Of a stretch of DNA of 64,000 nt, positions 41,603 to 50,297 are shown one piece after another. The stretch spans positions 10,654-74,653 of the forward strand of contig JBJMGI010000086.1 of assembly GCA_045807945.1 (NCBI GenBank), in the 5' to 3' direction. A model generated the notes under the pieces. The model searched no databases. It was given only the letters and a program-made list of their open reading frames with translations, and was not told where the DNA came from. The translations under genes were made by a program, and so were the position numbers. This DNA comes from CAVQGF01 sp045807945 (GTDB lineage Bacteria > Acidobacteriota > Terriglobia > Terriglobales > Acidobacteriaceae). Numbering within the stretch: the stretch's first letter is position 1; each line of letters starts with the position of its first letter.

Positions 41603-42532
41603 ATGCAAGTGCGTAACACCGTGATCCTCGGCACCGGGTGCTCCGGTCTCACCGCCGCCATCTACGCAGCGCGCGAGAAACTGAAGACATTGGTATTTGA
41701 AGGCCACGATCCCGGCGGCCAACTATCGCTCACCACGCTCGTCGAAAATTTTCCCGGATTCCCCGAGGGCATTCAGGGACCCGAGTTGATCGAGAACATG
41801 AAGCGCCAGGCGACGCGCTTCGGCGCTGAGATCCGCACCGGCCATCTTTCCAAGGCGGATTTAAGCAAGCGCCCATTCACTTTGCATTTCGGCAAAGAGA
41901 CGGTTCAGACCGAAACTTTGATCATCGCCAGCGGCGCTTCTGCCCGTTGGTTGGGTTTGCCGAGCGAGCAAGCGTTGATCGGTCACGGCGTTTCCTCTTG
42001 CGCCACCTGCGACGGATTTTTCTTCTCTGGAAAAGAGATAACTGTCATCGGCGGCGGCGACTCCGCCATGGAGGAAGCGCTCTTCCTCACCCGTTTCGCC
42101 ACTAAAGTGACCGTGATCCACCGCAGCGAAGCCTTCCGCGCTTCCAAGATAATGCTCGATCGCGCCAAGCAGCACGACAAGATCAAATTTCTCACCCACA
42201 CCGTCGTCGATGAAGTGCACGATGTCGAAAAAAAGGAAGTCACCAGCCTCCTGCTGCGCGACTTGCGGACGAACAAGAGTTACGAATTTCCCACCAGCGC
42301 AATGTTCCTCGGCATCGGACACATTCCTAACGCCAAGATGTTCGAAGGCCAACTCGACGCCGACAAAGACGGCTATCTTCTGACCCAGAACTTCGTGCAC
42401 ACCCGCGTTCCCGGCGTTTACGCTTCGGGAGACGTCTCCGACCGGCGGTACCGACAGGCCATCACCGCCGCCGGCACCGGCTGCATGGCTGCCCTTGAGG
42501 TGGAAAAGTTCCTGGAAGAGCACGGTCGCTGA
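41603..42532 (+). CDS. trxB: Thioredoxin reductase
   Basis: The 309-residue FAD/NADPH enzyme reduces thioredoxin in the cytoplasm. It shows the FAD loop 'VILGTGCSGLTAAIYAAR' (GxGxxG variant with C), 'GHDPGGQLSLTTLVENFPGF' near residue 35, redox centre CATC in 'HGVSSCATCDGFFF' near 134, NADPH loop 'VIGGGDSAMEEALFL' near 155 and 'GVYASGDVSDRRYRQAITAAGTGCMAAL' (in part) near 270. All family parts are present. ATG 41603 gives the proper start; upstream in-frame sequence overlaps the previous gene. Confidence 0.95.
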   Translation: MQVRNTVILGTGCSGLTAAIYAAREKLKTLVFEGHDPGGQLSLTTLVENFPGFPEGIQGPELIENMKRQATRFGAEIRTGHLSKADLSKRPFTLHFGKETVQTETLIIASGASARWLGLPSEQALIGHGVSSCATCDGFFFSGKEITVIGGGDSAMEEALFLTRFATKVTVIHRSEAFRASKIMLDRAKQHDKIKFLTHTVVDEVHDVEKKEVTSLLLRDLRTNKSYEFPTSAMFLGIGHIPNAKMFEGQLDADKDGYLLTQNFVHTRVPGVYASGDVSDRRYRQAITAAGTGCMAALEVEKFLEEHGR

Positions 42533-42677
42533 CTGTTTTTCGACCTAGGCCGGTGCCTTCCTTCCACTTAGCTGCTGAAATTTCCGGCAATCCGACATAG
42601 AATCTTCTGCGTTCCTCCCAGGTACGGCAGGCGAAGGCCTGTCTTTAATAGTGCGCAATTTTATTTAAGGGAAATCT

Positions 42678-45600
42678 ATGGCCTCTGCACCTGGCGCAGT
42701 GTTGATCCTCGTCTGCCCCACCTGCGGCAAGAAGTACCGCGGCAATCCGGAAAAGCCCGACGGGCGTTATCAATGTCCGGATGACCAAGCCACCCTGATG
42801 AAGTTTGTGCCACCCGGCGTGGTCGCACAGCCGGCTCCCGCGACCCAGGAGCCGCCATCTCCTCCGGAGTTCAGCGTCAGCGGTCACACCGGCCAGGAAA
42901 GTTCCGATACACATCGCGATTTCGTGGCGACGACTCGCATCGATAGCCCTCTACCCGGATACGTCGGAGGACGCGATCCGCTGCTCGCCTCCGCGCACGA
43001 TGACCTCGCTCCCGATGAGATCGCTCGACGCGCCGCCGACGCGCTCCATGAGCAGGGAACGAAGTCAGGCGCTATCGACCAGACCGTTTTTGCCGGCAGT
43101 GAGACTGTCCCGGCGGCGGTTTCCGTTCCCACTCCGCTTCCGACTCCGACTCCGTATGTAGGCGTGCCGACTCCGCCGCCTATGCCTGCGCCGGACAGCG
43201 CCACCGTGCTCGCTGCAAGCCGCACCTACAGCGCCCAAGAGGTTCCAACCGGTTATGCGGCTGCCACTAAGATGTCGCAAACGCCCACTCAGTTCGAAAC
43301 ACCGATGCTGACCGAAGAAGGGACGTTCACCGGTTTCGCAGAGCGTCGTTCTGTCGTGGCCGTGATGGAAGGCGCGCTTCGGCCGGAAGCCGCAGATGCG
43401 ATGTCGTTGCTTTCCGGAAAATACGAAACAGTCGGCAAACTCGGACAAGGCGGCGGTGGACAAGTATTGAAAGTTCTCGACCGCGACCTGCGCCGCGAAG
43501 TCGCGATGAAGATGCTGCTGCCCCAGCACCGCGAGGGCGGAGGCATTCCCGAAGACGTTCTGCTGCGCTTCATCAAGGAGGCGCAAGCGACCGGCCAGCT
43601 CGAACACCCGAACATCGTCCCCGTTCACGATCTCGGTGTGAATGGCGAGGGCCACATCTACTTCACTTTGAAGTACGCACAAGGCGATTCGCTGAAAGAT
43701 GTGATCCGCGGACGTCGCGACGATCTCTTCAACGACGAGCGCCGCAAATTCCGCGATCTGTTCAGTCCGATGCAAATGGTGGAAGTGCTGATCGGAATTT
43801 GCCAGGGCGTCGCGTATGCGCACAGCAAAGGCATCATTCACCGCGATTTGAAGCCTGAAAACGTGATGATGGGCCGCTTCGGCGAAGTCTTGGTGATGGA
43901 TTGGGGGCTTGCAAAGGCGCTAGGCAAGAACGCGCTCCCCATGGAGCAGACCGACTCGGTAGCCGATCTCTCCAGCCCCGATGGCGAAGCGTCGCAGACG
44001 ATGGAAGGCTCCATCGCTGGAACTCCGGCCTACATGTCGCCCGAGCAGGCCGCCGGCAAAATCAGCGAACTCAACGAGCGCACCGATATTTATTCCCTCG
44101 GCGCCATGCTCTACGAGATCCTCTCCGGTCACCCGCCGTACAAAGGCACCAGCGCGCTCGATGTAGTGAAACAAGTCCTCACCGCACCGCCTCCGCCACT
44201 CTCCAGCGGAACATACGGCTTCCGCCCGATTCCTCGCGAACTGAAATCTATCTGCGACAAAGCCATGCAGCGTGACCCCGGCATGCGTTACGCATCGGTA
44301 CAGGCGATGCGTGACGATCTGCAGAATTATCTCTTGCAGCGGCCGGTGAGTGCCTGCCCGGACACGCCGATGCAAAAGGCGGTGAAGTTCTATCGCCGCA
44401 ATAAGAATCTTGTAGCTACCGCTGTTGGAAGCACCGCGGCCGTGCTGGCCATCGGATTGGTGGTTTGGTTCGGAGTGCATTTCTGGAACGTTCGCAGCCA
44501 CATCAAGAGCGCGGAAGCCGCATTGAGATTGGCCAGAAATCCATTGGTCAGTGCCGCCAAGATCGCCGACAGTGACCCCTACCGGCAGGCGTCTCTTGCT
44601 CAGGCTCACCTCGTTACCGCTAAGCAGCAGCGCGCAAATATCGCGGTTGCTATCAATGAGCTCTTGAAGGCTCTCGACTCCTCTCCCGGAAACAAGCGTG
44701 CCCGCCTGTTGATGGCTGAGAGTTACATGGAGCTGTGGCGCCTCGCCCTTGCCGAAAAGAATGCCGAGCTGATGCGCGCCAACCGCGCCGAGCTCGAGCG
44801 CTACGCTCCGCCTCCAAGCCCATTCAGCGATGAGTTGAATGGCTTCGGCACTCTCGACGTTGTTGCCGATCCCCCCGACGCGGACATTTACCTTTACACC
44901 TTCGAAACGCTCCGCGCCACCGACAAGCAGGGTAACGCCCTGCCGCCTCGGCTGATCCCGGTGCCATTCAATCTTGAAACACAGAAATCAGATGACCGCT
45001 TTATGCTGCTGGAGCGCGATCGTGCTGCTACGGAAGAGAATGTTCTCCCGGGCACGCACTCCATCTTCCGCCTGGAGCAGATCACTGCGTCTCACGCCGG
45101 TACTGGCAACGTGAGCCTCTCTGGCTTGCCGCCGGGCAGCTATATGCTGCTGATGTTCGCGCATGGCCGTGAGACCACGCGAGTTCCTTTCAACCTCGAG
45201 CGCAGCGGGAAGGTTGTTCTCCGCGTCGAGATGCCGCGTACTGAAGGAGTTCCCGCCGGTTTCTTCTACGTCGCTGGCGGCGATGCCATCGTCGGAGGCG
45301 AGAGCGCGAATTCCGTTCCGCGCCATCTTCAGCGCATCGCGCCGTTCCTGATGTATCACGACGAGATCACCATGGGTGACTACGGCGATTTCCTGCACGA
45401 CCTCACGAAAACAGGACACGGCGCCGATGCGAAGACGCGTATACCACGCGATTTCGGAAAACCGCTCGCCCTGGTGAGTGCTGCCGGAGAGCTGCTCCCC
45501 GCCGATTCCTCCGCCGACCCGGTGAAATTCCAGAAGACTGCCGTCCGCGGCATCTCTTACAACGACGCAACCGCCTATGTCGCCTGGCGTAGCCAACGTG

Positions 45601-46076
45601 ATCACCTCGTCTATCGCTTGCCAAAGGAATGGGAGTGGGAGTCAGCATGCCGCGGTGCTGATGGTCGCAAGTATTCTTGGGGAGATTTCCCGGCCAAAGG
45701 TCTTGCAATCATCTTGCAGGGTTACGGCGACCCCGGTTCGAACATCAGCTGGAAGTGGGAAGACTACAAAGACGAGTCGCCCTGGGGCATTCACAATCTA
45801 GCAGGCGGAGTTGCTGAGTGGACCCAGAGTACCTACGACCCGAATGCCAAGCCGACCGACCCTGTTTACGGGCAGTATGCGATCCGCGGCAATGCCTGGT
45901 CTCTGCCGCCTACTGGCCTTGAGTGCTCATTCCGCACCTCTGGCCAGCCCGACTACTTCCACCCGACCATCGGCTTCCGTCTGGCTGCCGACTATCCGAT
46001 CAAAGCCACTGAGGGCTATGACGCAGCAGCAGCAGTTCGCGCTCTGAGCGAAGCAGCTGCTGAGCACACTCCCTAA
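42678..46076 (+). CDS. Membrane serine/threonine kinase fused to sulfatase-modifying-factor (FGE/SUMF1-like) domain
   Basis: The 1132-residue product has an N-terminal zinc ribbon ('LVCPTCGKKYRG', second cysteine pair near 37), a Pro/Thr-rich linker, a kinase domain from about 244 ('GKLGQGGGGQVLKVLD', 'AMKMLL', 'HRDLKPENVMMG' near 388, 'MDWGLAKAL' near 406, 'GTPAYMSPEQAAG' near 447), one membrane helix near 576-600, a repeat-like region, and an FGE-sulfatase domain from about 857 to the end. DWG replaces DFG, as is common in such bacterial kinases. In the FGE part the 'GNAWSLPPTGLECSFRTSG' segment keeps one cysteine, so the catalytic pair of true formylglycine-generating enzymes appears missing; it may be a ligand-binding module. 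Confidence 0.92.
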   Translation: MASAPGAVLILVCPTCGKKYRGNPEKPDGRYQCPDDQATLMKFVPPGVVAQPAPATQEPPSPPEFSVSGHTGQESSDTHRDFVATTRIDSPLPGYVGGRDPLLASAHDDLAPDEIARRAADALHEQGTKSGAIDQTVFAGSETVPAAVSVPTPLPTPTPYVGVPTPPPMPAPDSATVLAASRTYSAQEVPTGYAAATKMSQTPTQFETPMLTEEGTFTGFAERRSVVAVMEGALRPEAADAMSLLSGKYETVGKLGQGGGGQVLKVLDRDLRREVAMKMLLPQHREGGGIPEDVLLRFIKEAQATGQLEHPNIVPVHDLGVNGEGHIYFTLKYAQGDSLKDVIRGRRDDLFNDERRKFRDLFSPMQMVEVLIGICQGVAYAHSKGIIHRDLKPENVMMGRFGEVLVMDWGLAKALGKNALPMEQTDSVADLSSPDGEASQTMEGSIAGTPAYMSPEQAAGKISELNERTDIYSLGAMLYEILSGHPPYKGTSALDVVKQVLTAPPPPLSSGTYGFRPIPRELKSICDKAMQRDPGMRYASVQAMRDDLQNYLLQRPVSACPDTPMQKAVKFYRRNKNLVATAVGSTAAVLAIGLVVWFGVHFWNVRSHIKSAEAALRLARNPLVSAAKIADSDPYRQASLAQAHLVTAKQQRANIAVAINELLKALDSSPGNKRARLLMAESYMELWRLALAEKNAELMRANRAELERYAPPPSPFSDELNGFGTLDVVADPPDADIYLYTFETLRATDKQGNALPPRLIPVPFNLETQKSDDRFMLLERDRAATEENVLPGTHSIFRLEQITASHAGTGNVSLSGLPPGSYMLLMFAHGRETTRVPFNLERSGKVVLRVEMPRTEGVPAGFFYVAGGDAIVGGESANSVPRHLQRIAPFLMYHDEITMGDYGDFLHDLTKTGHGADAKTRIPRDFGKPLALVSAAGELLPADSSADPVKFQKTAVRGISYNDATAYVAWRSQRDHLVYRLPKEWEWESACRGADGRKYSWGDFPAKGLAIILQGYGDPGSNISWKWEDYKDESPWGIHNLAGGVAEWTQSTYDPNAKPTDPVYGQYAIRGNAWSLPPTGLECSFRTSGQPDYFHPTIGFRLAADYPIKATEGYDAAAAVRALSEAAAEHTP

Positions 46077-46080
46077 ACGG

Positions 46081-46098
46081 TGGGGGCGGCAGCCCCCA
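46081..46098 (+). terminator. GC-rich hairpin after the kinase gene
   Basis: A perfect 7-bp stem TGGGGGC/GCCCCCA with GGCA loop begins 4 nt after the stop. There is no T-run, so it may be an mRNA end stabiliser or weak terminator. Confidence 0.5.
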
Positions 46099-46150
46099 TC
46101 ATGCGCCAACACGCGCATTCAACCGCGCATCTCAAACTTGACTGACTCAA

Positions 46151-46414
46151 TTGAAAGATTTTGAGAGGGAAGACTATTTGATCCCCATTGTTGGCAGTAG
46201 CGGGGGCGCAGAGCGTTCTGGACGTCTCTACGCACCCGAGGAAGAAGTGCCGGAAAGCGGCATCTTCTGTGTGATACACGAAGACGGCGCTCAGGAAACG
46301 GTTCTCCTGCTACGCGCTGCGCTGTTCCCCGATTGTGAAGATTGCGGCAAGGCCGTGCGATACAGGGTTGTGCAGACGGCCCCGTACATTTTCCACGATA
46401 AGGATTTCAAGTAG
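46151..46414 (+). CDS. Small zinc-ribbon-like protein
   Basis: The 87-residue product reads 'SGRLYAPEEEVPESGIFCVIH' then 'LFPDCEDCGKAVRYRVVQTAPYI'. The pattern S-G-x-x-P-x-S-G-I-Y-x-V-x-H, followed by F-P-x-C-x-x-C-G, also forms the N-terminus of the next gene. With only one CxxC per chain it could bind metal as a dimer. The start is TTG 46151; no ATG is available. Function unknown. Confidence 0.6.
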   Translation: MKDFEREDYLIPIVGSSGGAERSGRLYAPEEEVPESGIFCVIHEDGAQETVLLLRAALFPDCEDCGKAVRYRVVQTAPYIFHDKDFK

Positions 46415-46453
46415 CACGCGGCAGTTTGGTTGCAAGTAGAATCGGGTCTAGCG

Positions 46454-47053
46454 ATGGTGCGCGTTCCTCTGGCGAAGCGATACAGCAGCGGGCAGGTGGT
46501 CCCGCGCGATGGCATCTACCGTGTCACGCATCAAAACCACCGCGAGTCTCACGAAAGCGTGCTCACTCGTGGCATGCGTTTCCCCACTTGCAAGACCTGC
46601 GGCGACCAAGTCCGATTTGAGCCTCTTACCGCCGTCGAGCCCGCATCGGGCTTGACTCCCCAATCACGCGGATCGTTGCTCGTCGTAGACCAGGAGCCTT
46701 CCATCACCTTCACCCTCAAACAGGTACTCGAACAAGAGGGATACCGGGTGTGGGCAGCCACCGATTATTCTGCCGCCGAGAAGATGATGGTCCAGAACGA
46801 CTACGACGCTGTTCTGGCAGATGTCCATTTCGAAGATCGTCGCGGTATGGGACTACTCCGTCGTGCCCTGAACCGCCAACGTCCGCCACTTGTGATGCTT
46901 TCTACCGACGAGCCCGACCTTGAAAGCCTTCGCACCATGATGAAGATGAAGGTGAACTATCTCTTCTTCAAGCCCATCGACCTTACCGAGCTTCGTTCTA
47001 CTCTGGCCTGCATGATCACGCGGCGCGCCAGCTCGCTCGCGGCGACCACCTGA
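46454..47053 (+). CDS. Zinc-ribbon-like module fused to response-regulator receiver
   Basis: The 199-residue product joins 'SSGQVVPRDGIYRVTHQNH' and 'GMRFPTCKTCGDQVRFEPL' (the module of the preceding gene) to a receiver from about residue 75: 'GSLLVVDQEPSITFTL', phosphoacceptor Asp in 'AVLADVHFEDR', Thr/Ser in 'VMLSTDEP' and Lys in 'LFFKPIDL'. The usual second acidic residue is Gln (D-Q), which may affect Mg2+ binding. No output domain follows. Start ATG 46454 is preferred over TTG 46430. Confidence 0.8.
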   Translation: MVRVPLAKRYSSGQVVPRDGIYRVTHQNHRESHESVLTRGMRFPTCKTCGDQVRFEPLTAVEPASGLTPQSRGSLLVVDQEPSITFTLKQVLEQEGYRVWAATDYSAAEKMMVQNDYDAVLADVHFEDRRGMGLLRRALNRQRPPLVMLSTDEPDLESLRTMMKMKVNYLFFKPIDLTELRSTLACMITRRASSLAATT

Positions 47054-47114
47054 TTTCACAACTGCTGCTGAAAGAGTTAAAATCTCCACTCCCTCTGGCG
47101 GGACCGTTCTCCCC

Positions 47115-47519
47115 ATGGCCCGGAAGAAAAAAGCTCTCCTCATCGTCGACGATGAAATCAACGTGACCCGCACGTTGCAGATGGTATTTGAAGACGAAGG
47201 CTACTCCGTCACCCCCGCTTATAGCTGCGCTGAAGCGCTCAAGATCATGCAGAACGGCCACCAATTTGATGGCGTTATCACCGACCTCAACATGGAGCGG
47301 GATGACATCGGCCTCACCGTCGCGCGGCGCGCCCTCGAGCTGAAGCCGCAGCCCGTCGTGATTATCTGCACTGGCTTTGCGAACATGAGCAACGCCCGCC
47401 AGGCATTGATGATGCACGTCCATTACCTGGCCACCAAGCCGGTTGAATTAGACGAGCTGAAGTCGAACCTTCGGCGGTTGATCGCCATCAAAGACAGCGG
47501 TCAGAAGGCAGGCCGCTGA
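47115..47519 (+). CDS. Single-domain response regulator
   Basis: The 134-residue receiver has 'ALLIVDDEINVTRTLQ', phosphoacceptor Asp in 'DGVITDLNMERDDIG', Thr in 'VIICTGFAN' and Lys in 'LATKPVELDEL'. All catalytic residues are intact. No output domain is present. Its stop overlaps the next start by TGATG, so the two receivers are translationally coupled and may interact. Confidence 0.92.
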   Translation: MARKKKALLIVDDEINVTRTLQMVFEDEGYSVTPAYSCAEALKIMQNGHQFDGVITDLNMERDDIGLTVARRALELKPQPVVIICTGFANMSNARQALMMHVHYLATKPVELDELKSNLRRLIAIKDSGQKAGR

Positions 47520-47953
47520 TGGCGCCCAACCGGTCTCCAAATCGAACGAACGATAAGACTGCTCTTATCGTGCACCCCGACATGACGGTCATGTCTTCGC
47601 TGCAAAGCGCGTTCGTGAAGAACGAGATCACCGCCATCGTCGCGCGCGATCTGCCCACTGCTCTGCTCGCGATCACGCAGCATTTCTTCGATGTTGTCGT
47701 AGTCTCGTCGCGCATCAGCGAAGAAGGCGATGGCTGGACGCTCGGCGGTGTCCTCCGCCTGGTCTTCCCCAAGGCGTTCGTTATGATGATCGCCCCCGGC
47801 ACCGACCTGATGAGCTTGAAGAACGCCATAAATCACGGGGTTGACGAAGTGCTCGAAGGCACGGCTTCTCCCGAGCAGATCGTCTCGACCGCGCTCCGCA
47901 GCGCCAGCGTCGCGGGCAAGAGCCCTACCACACCCAAAGAGCGCATTCAGTAG
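47519..47953 (+). CDS. Degenerate receiver-like protein (pseudo-receiver)
   Basis: The 144-residue product keeps the receiver fold outline: 'KTALIVHPDMTVMSSLQSAF' in place of V-D-D, 'FDVVVVSSRISEEGDGW' where the phosphoacceptor Asp is Ser, 'VMMIAPGTDLMSL' and a final 'VDEVLEG' where Lys is lost. It cannot be phosphorylated in the normal way. Coupled to the intact receiver just upstream, it may be a constitutive partner or decoy. Confidence 0.75.
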   Translation: MAPNRSPNRTNDKTALIVHPDMTVMSSLQSAFVKNEITAIVARDLPTALLAITQHFFDVVVVSSRISEEGDGWTLGGVLRLVFPKAFVMMIAPGTDLMSLKNAINHGVDEVLEGTASPEQIVSTALRSASVAGKSPTTPKERIQ

Positions 47954-47972
47954 CCCCCAAAAACTAATGTAG

Positions 47973-47996
47973 GCGCGCACGTCCTCGTGTGCGCGC
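47973..47996 (+). terminator. GC-rich hairpin, possible terminator
   Basis: GCGCGCAC (47973-47980) pairs with GTGCGCGC (47989-47996) around an 8-nt loop, 20 nt after the pseudo-receiver stop. There is no T-run; the strength of the stem suggests an operon boundary. Confidence 0.5.
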
Positions 47997-48073
47997 GCTT
48001 CTGGTGCGGGGTGTCCTTTGCGGGGATTTTGCGTTTGCGCGAAGCGCGGATGCCTGGACGGCCAGTCCTGTGG

Positions 48074-48079
48074 TACAAA
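48074..48079 (+). promoter_or_regulatory. TACAAA -10 box of leaderless proline dehydrogenase transcript
   Basis: TACAAA ends 7 nt before TTG 48087, the codon where homology to proline dehydrogenase begins. The spacing equals that of other TACAAT-box genes here. Confidence 0.5.
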
Positions 48080-48086
48080 AGTTAGT

Positions 48087-49004
48087 TTGCTGCGCGCCTT
48101 TTTCATCTGGTTGTCGGAGAGCAAGTCCATCCGCGCGATGGCGGAGAAGACGTCTATCGGCAAACGCCTATCCAGCCGCTTCGTCGCTGGCATGTCTATC
48201 GAAGACGTGCTCGCCGCGGCTAAAGCCGTTAACGAACGCGGCCAGTCCGTAAGCATGGACAACCTCGGCGAGAACGTCACTAACGCCGCCGAGGCCCGCC
48301 ACAGCGCCCAGCTCTACCACCAGCTGCTGGATCAGATCGCCGCGCGCAAGCTCAACGCTAACGTCAGCATGAAGCTCACCCACATGGGGCTCGACGTTGA
48401 TCCGCAGCTCGCCATCGATATCACCCGCGACCTCGTCGCGCATGCTGCCCGCATCGAGAACTTCGTCCGCGTGGATATGGAGGGCTCGCCGTACACGCAG
48501 CGCACGCTCGACTTCGTTCGCGAGCTGCATGCGATGAACGGGAATCGCGGCGCAGTGGGCGCCGTCATCCAGGCCTACATGCGCCGCAGCGAGAGTGATG
48601 TTCAGGACCTTATCGCAAAGGGCATCCGCATCCGCCTCTGCAAAGGCGCATATAAAGAGCCCGAAGAGCTCGCGTTCCAGAAGATGCCAGAGGTGAACGA
48701 CAACTACGTGAAGCTCATGAAGATCCTGCTGAAGAGCGGCGTCTATCACGGCATCGCGACCCATGACGAAAAGATGATCCAGGCGACCATCGCTTTCGCG
48801 AAAGCCGAGAACATCTCGCCGAAGTCATTCGAGTTCCAGATGCTCTATGGCGTCCGCCGCGACTTGCAGCAGCAATTATCCAAGGATGGTTGGGGAATGC
48901 GCGTCTACATCCCCTTCGGCGAGGAGTGGTACCCCTACTTCATGCGTCGTTTGGCGGAACGACCCGCCAATGCCTTATTCGTTTTAAAGAATTTGTTCAA
49001 ATAA
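48087..49004 (+). CDS. putA: Proline dehydrogenase (monofunctional)
   Basis: The 305-residue FAD enzyme oxidises proline to pyrroline-5-carboxylate at the inner membrane. 'VSMKLTHMGLDVD' near residue 90, 'FVRVDMEGSPYTQRTL' near 125, 'GAVIQAYMRRSESDV' near 155, 'RIRLCKGAYKEPEELA' near 180, 'GIATHDEKMIQ' near 222 and 'FEFQMLYGVRRDLQQQL' near 250 are the known FAD and substrate motifs. TTG 48087 is chosen as start because of homology and the box upstream; an ATG at 48018 would add 23 unrelated residues. NDH-2 follows at 24 nt and could feed the same quinone pool. The symbol is used loosely, since no P5C dehydrogenase domain is present. Confidence 0.92.
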   Translation: MLRAFFIWLSESKSIRAMAEKTSIGKRLSSRFVAGMSIEDVLAAAKAVNERGQSVSMDNLGENVTNAAEARHSAQLYHQLLDQIAARKLNANVSMKLTHMGLDVDPQLAIDITRDLVAHAARIENFVRVDMEGSPYTQRTLDFVRELHAMNGNRGAVGAVIQAYMRRSESDVQDLIAKGIRIRLCKGAYKEPEELAFQKMPEVNDNYVKLMKILLKSGVYHGIATHDEKMIQATIAFAKAENISPKSFEFQMLYGVRRDLQQQLSKDGWGMRVYIPFGEEWYPYFMRRLAERPANALFVLKNLFK

Positions 49005-49028
49005 CCGCTGCGCGAGCATCTATATTCC

Positions 49029-50297
49029 ATGGCAGACGCTCCCCACGTCGTCATCATCGGCGCCGGATTCGGTGGCCTCTATGCCGCCGGCACCCTCGCG
49101 AAGAAGCACGTTCGCATCACAGTCATCGACCGCAAGAATCATCACACCTTCCAGCCATTGCTGTATCAGGTCGCCACTGCCAAGCTTTCGCCGGCTGACA
49201 TCGCTTCACCCATCCGCAGCGTTCTTGGCAGGTACAAGAACGTTCACGTGCTGCTCGACGAGGCCATTCGCTTTGACCTCGCGAATAAAAAGGTCCAATT
49301 GAAGACCGGCGAAGAGCTTGCGTACGATTACGCGATCCTCGCCACGGGCGCCACACATGCGTATTTCGGACACGAAGAATGGGCCACCCTCGCTCCCGGG
49401 TTGAAAAGTTTGGAAGACGCCGTCGAGATTCGTCGTCGCGTGCTGCTCGCCTTTGAGATGGCCGAGCGCGAAGCTTTGATCGACGGTAAGCGTCCCATGC
49501 TGAACTTCGTGATCGTCGGCGGCGGGCCCACAGGAGTTGAACTCGCGGGCTCCATCGCGGAGATCGCGCAGAAGGTGATGGCGAAGGATTTCCGCGGCAT
49601 CGACCCCACCCGTGCTCGCGTGGTTCTCCTCGAAGCCGGTCAGCGCATCCTGCCTGCATACCCCGAAGACCTCTCCCGCAGCGCCGAGCGCCAGCTGCGC
49701 AATCTCGGTGTCGACGTTCTAGTCGGCCGCGCGGTTACAGGAGTCCAGCCCGGTAAGGTCCTGGTCGGCGAAGAAGTAATGGCCTCGAACGTCACCCTGT
49801 GGGCCGCCGGCGTCAAGGCATCGCCGCTGGGAAATATTCTCGGCGCACCGACCGATCGTGCCGGACGCGTGAAGGTCTTGCAAGACCTCACCCTTCCCGA
49901 GCATCCGGAAGTCTTCGTCATCGGCGATCTTGCCGATATCAAGGATAAGAAAGGGAAGCCGGTCCCAGGAGTCGCGCCCGCTGCTATCCAGCAGGGAAAG
50001 GCCGCAGCGAGGAACGTCTGGCGCAGCGTCCAAGGCAAACCTCGCGAGGATTTTTACTACTTCGACAAAGGCAGTCTTGCCACCATCGGCCGTGGTGCTG
50101 GCATCGCCGAGCTCGGCCGGATTCATCTCTCCGGGCTCATTGCCTGGATTGCGTGGCTCACGGTGCACATTTTCTTTTTGATCGGATTCCGCAACCGCGT
50201 CTTGGTCTTCATCCAGTGGGCCTGGGCCTACTTCACATTTGAAAGCGGTGCGCGTCTCATCACCGGCCGAACCGACCTACCCGAAGCAGGGAAGTGA
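49029..50297 (+). CDS. ndh: Type II NADH:quinone oxidoreductase
   Basis: NDH-2 oxidises NADH and reduces quinone at the inner membrane without pumping protons. The 422-residue product has the FAD loop 'VVIIGAGFGGLYAAGTL', 'HHTFQPLLYQVATAKLSP' near residue 45, the NADH loop 'FVIVGGGPTGVELAGSIAE' near 163, 'LWAAGVKASPLG' near 260 and 'EVFVIGDLADIKD' near 300, plus a C-terminal hydrophobic stretch that anchors it to the membrane. It ends immediately against the stop of the convergent DUF3106 gene. Confidence 0.94.
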   Translation: MADAPHVVIIGAGFGGLYAAGTLAKKHVRITVIDRKNHHTFQPLLYQVATAKLSPADIASPIRSVLGRYKNVHVLLDEAIRFDLANKKVQLKTGEELAYDYAILATGATHAYFGHEEWATLAPGLKSLEDAVEIRRRVLLAFEMAEREALIDGKRPMLNFVIVGGGPTGVELAGSIAEIAQKVMAKDFRGIDPTRARVVLLEAGQRILPAYPEDLSRSAERQLRNLGVDVLVGRAVTGVQPGKVLVGEEVMASNVTLWAAGVKASPLGNILGAPTDRAGRVKVLQDLTLPEHPEVFVIGDLADIKDKKGKPVPGVAPAAIQQGKAAARNVWRSVQGKPREDFYYFDKGSLATIGRGAGIAELGRIHLSGLIAWIAWLTVHIFFLIGFRNRVLVFIQWAWAYFTFESGARLITGRTDLPEAGK

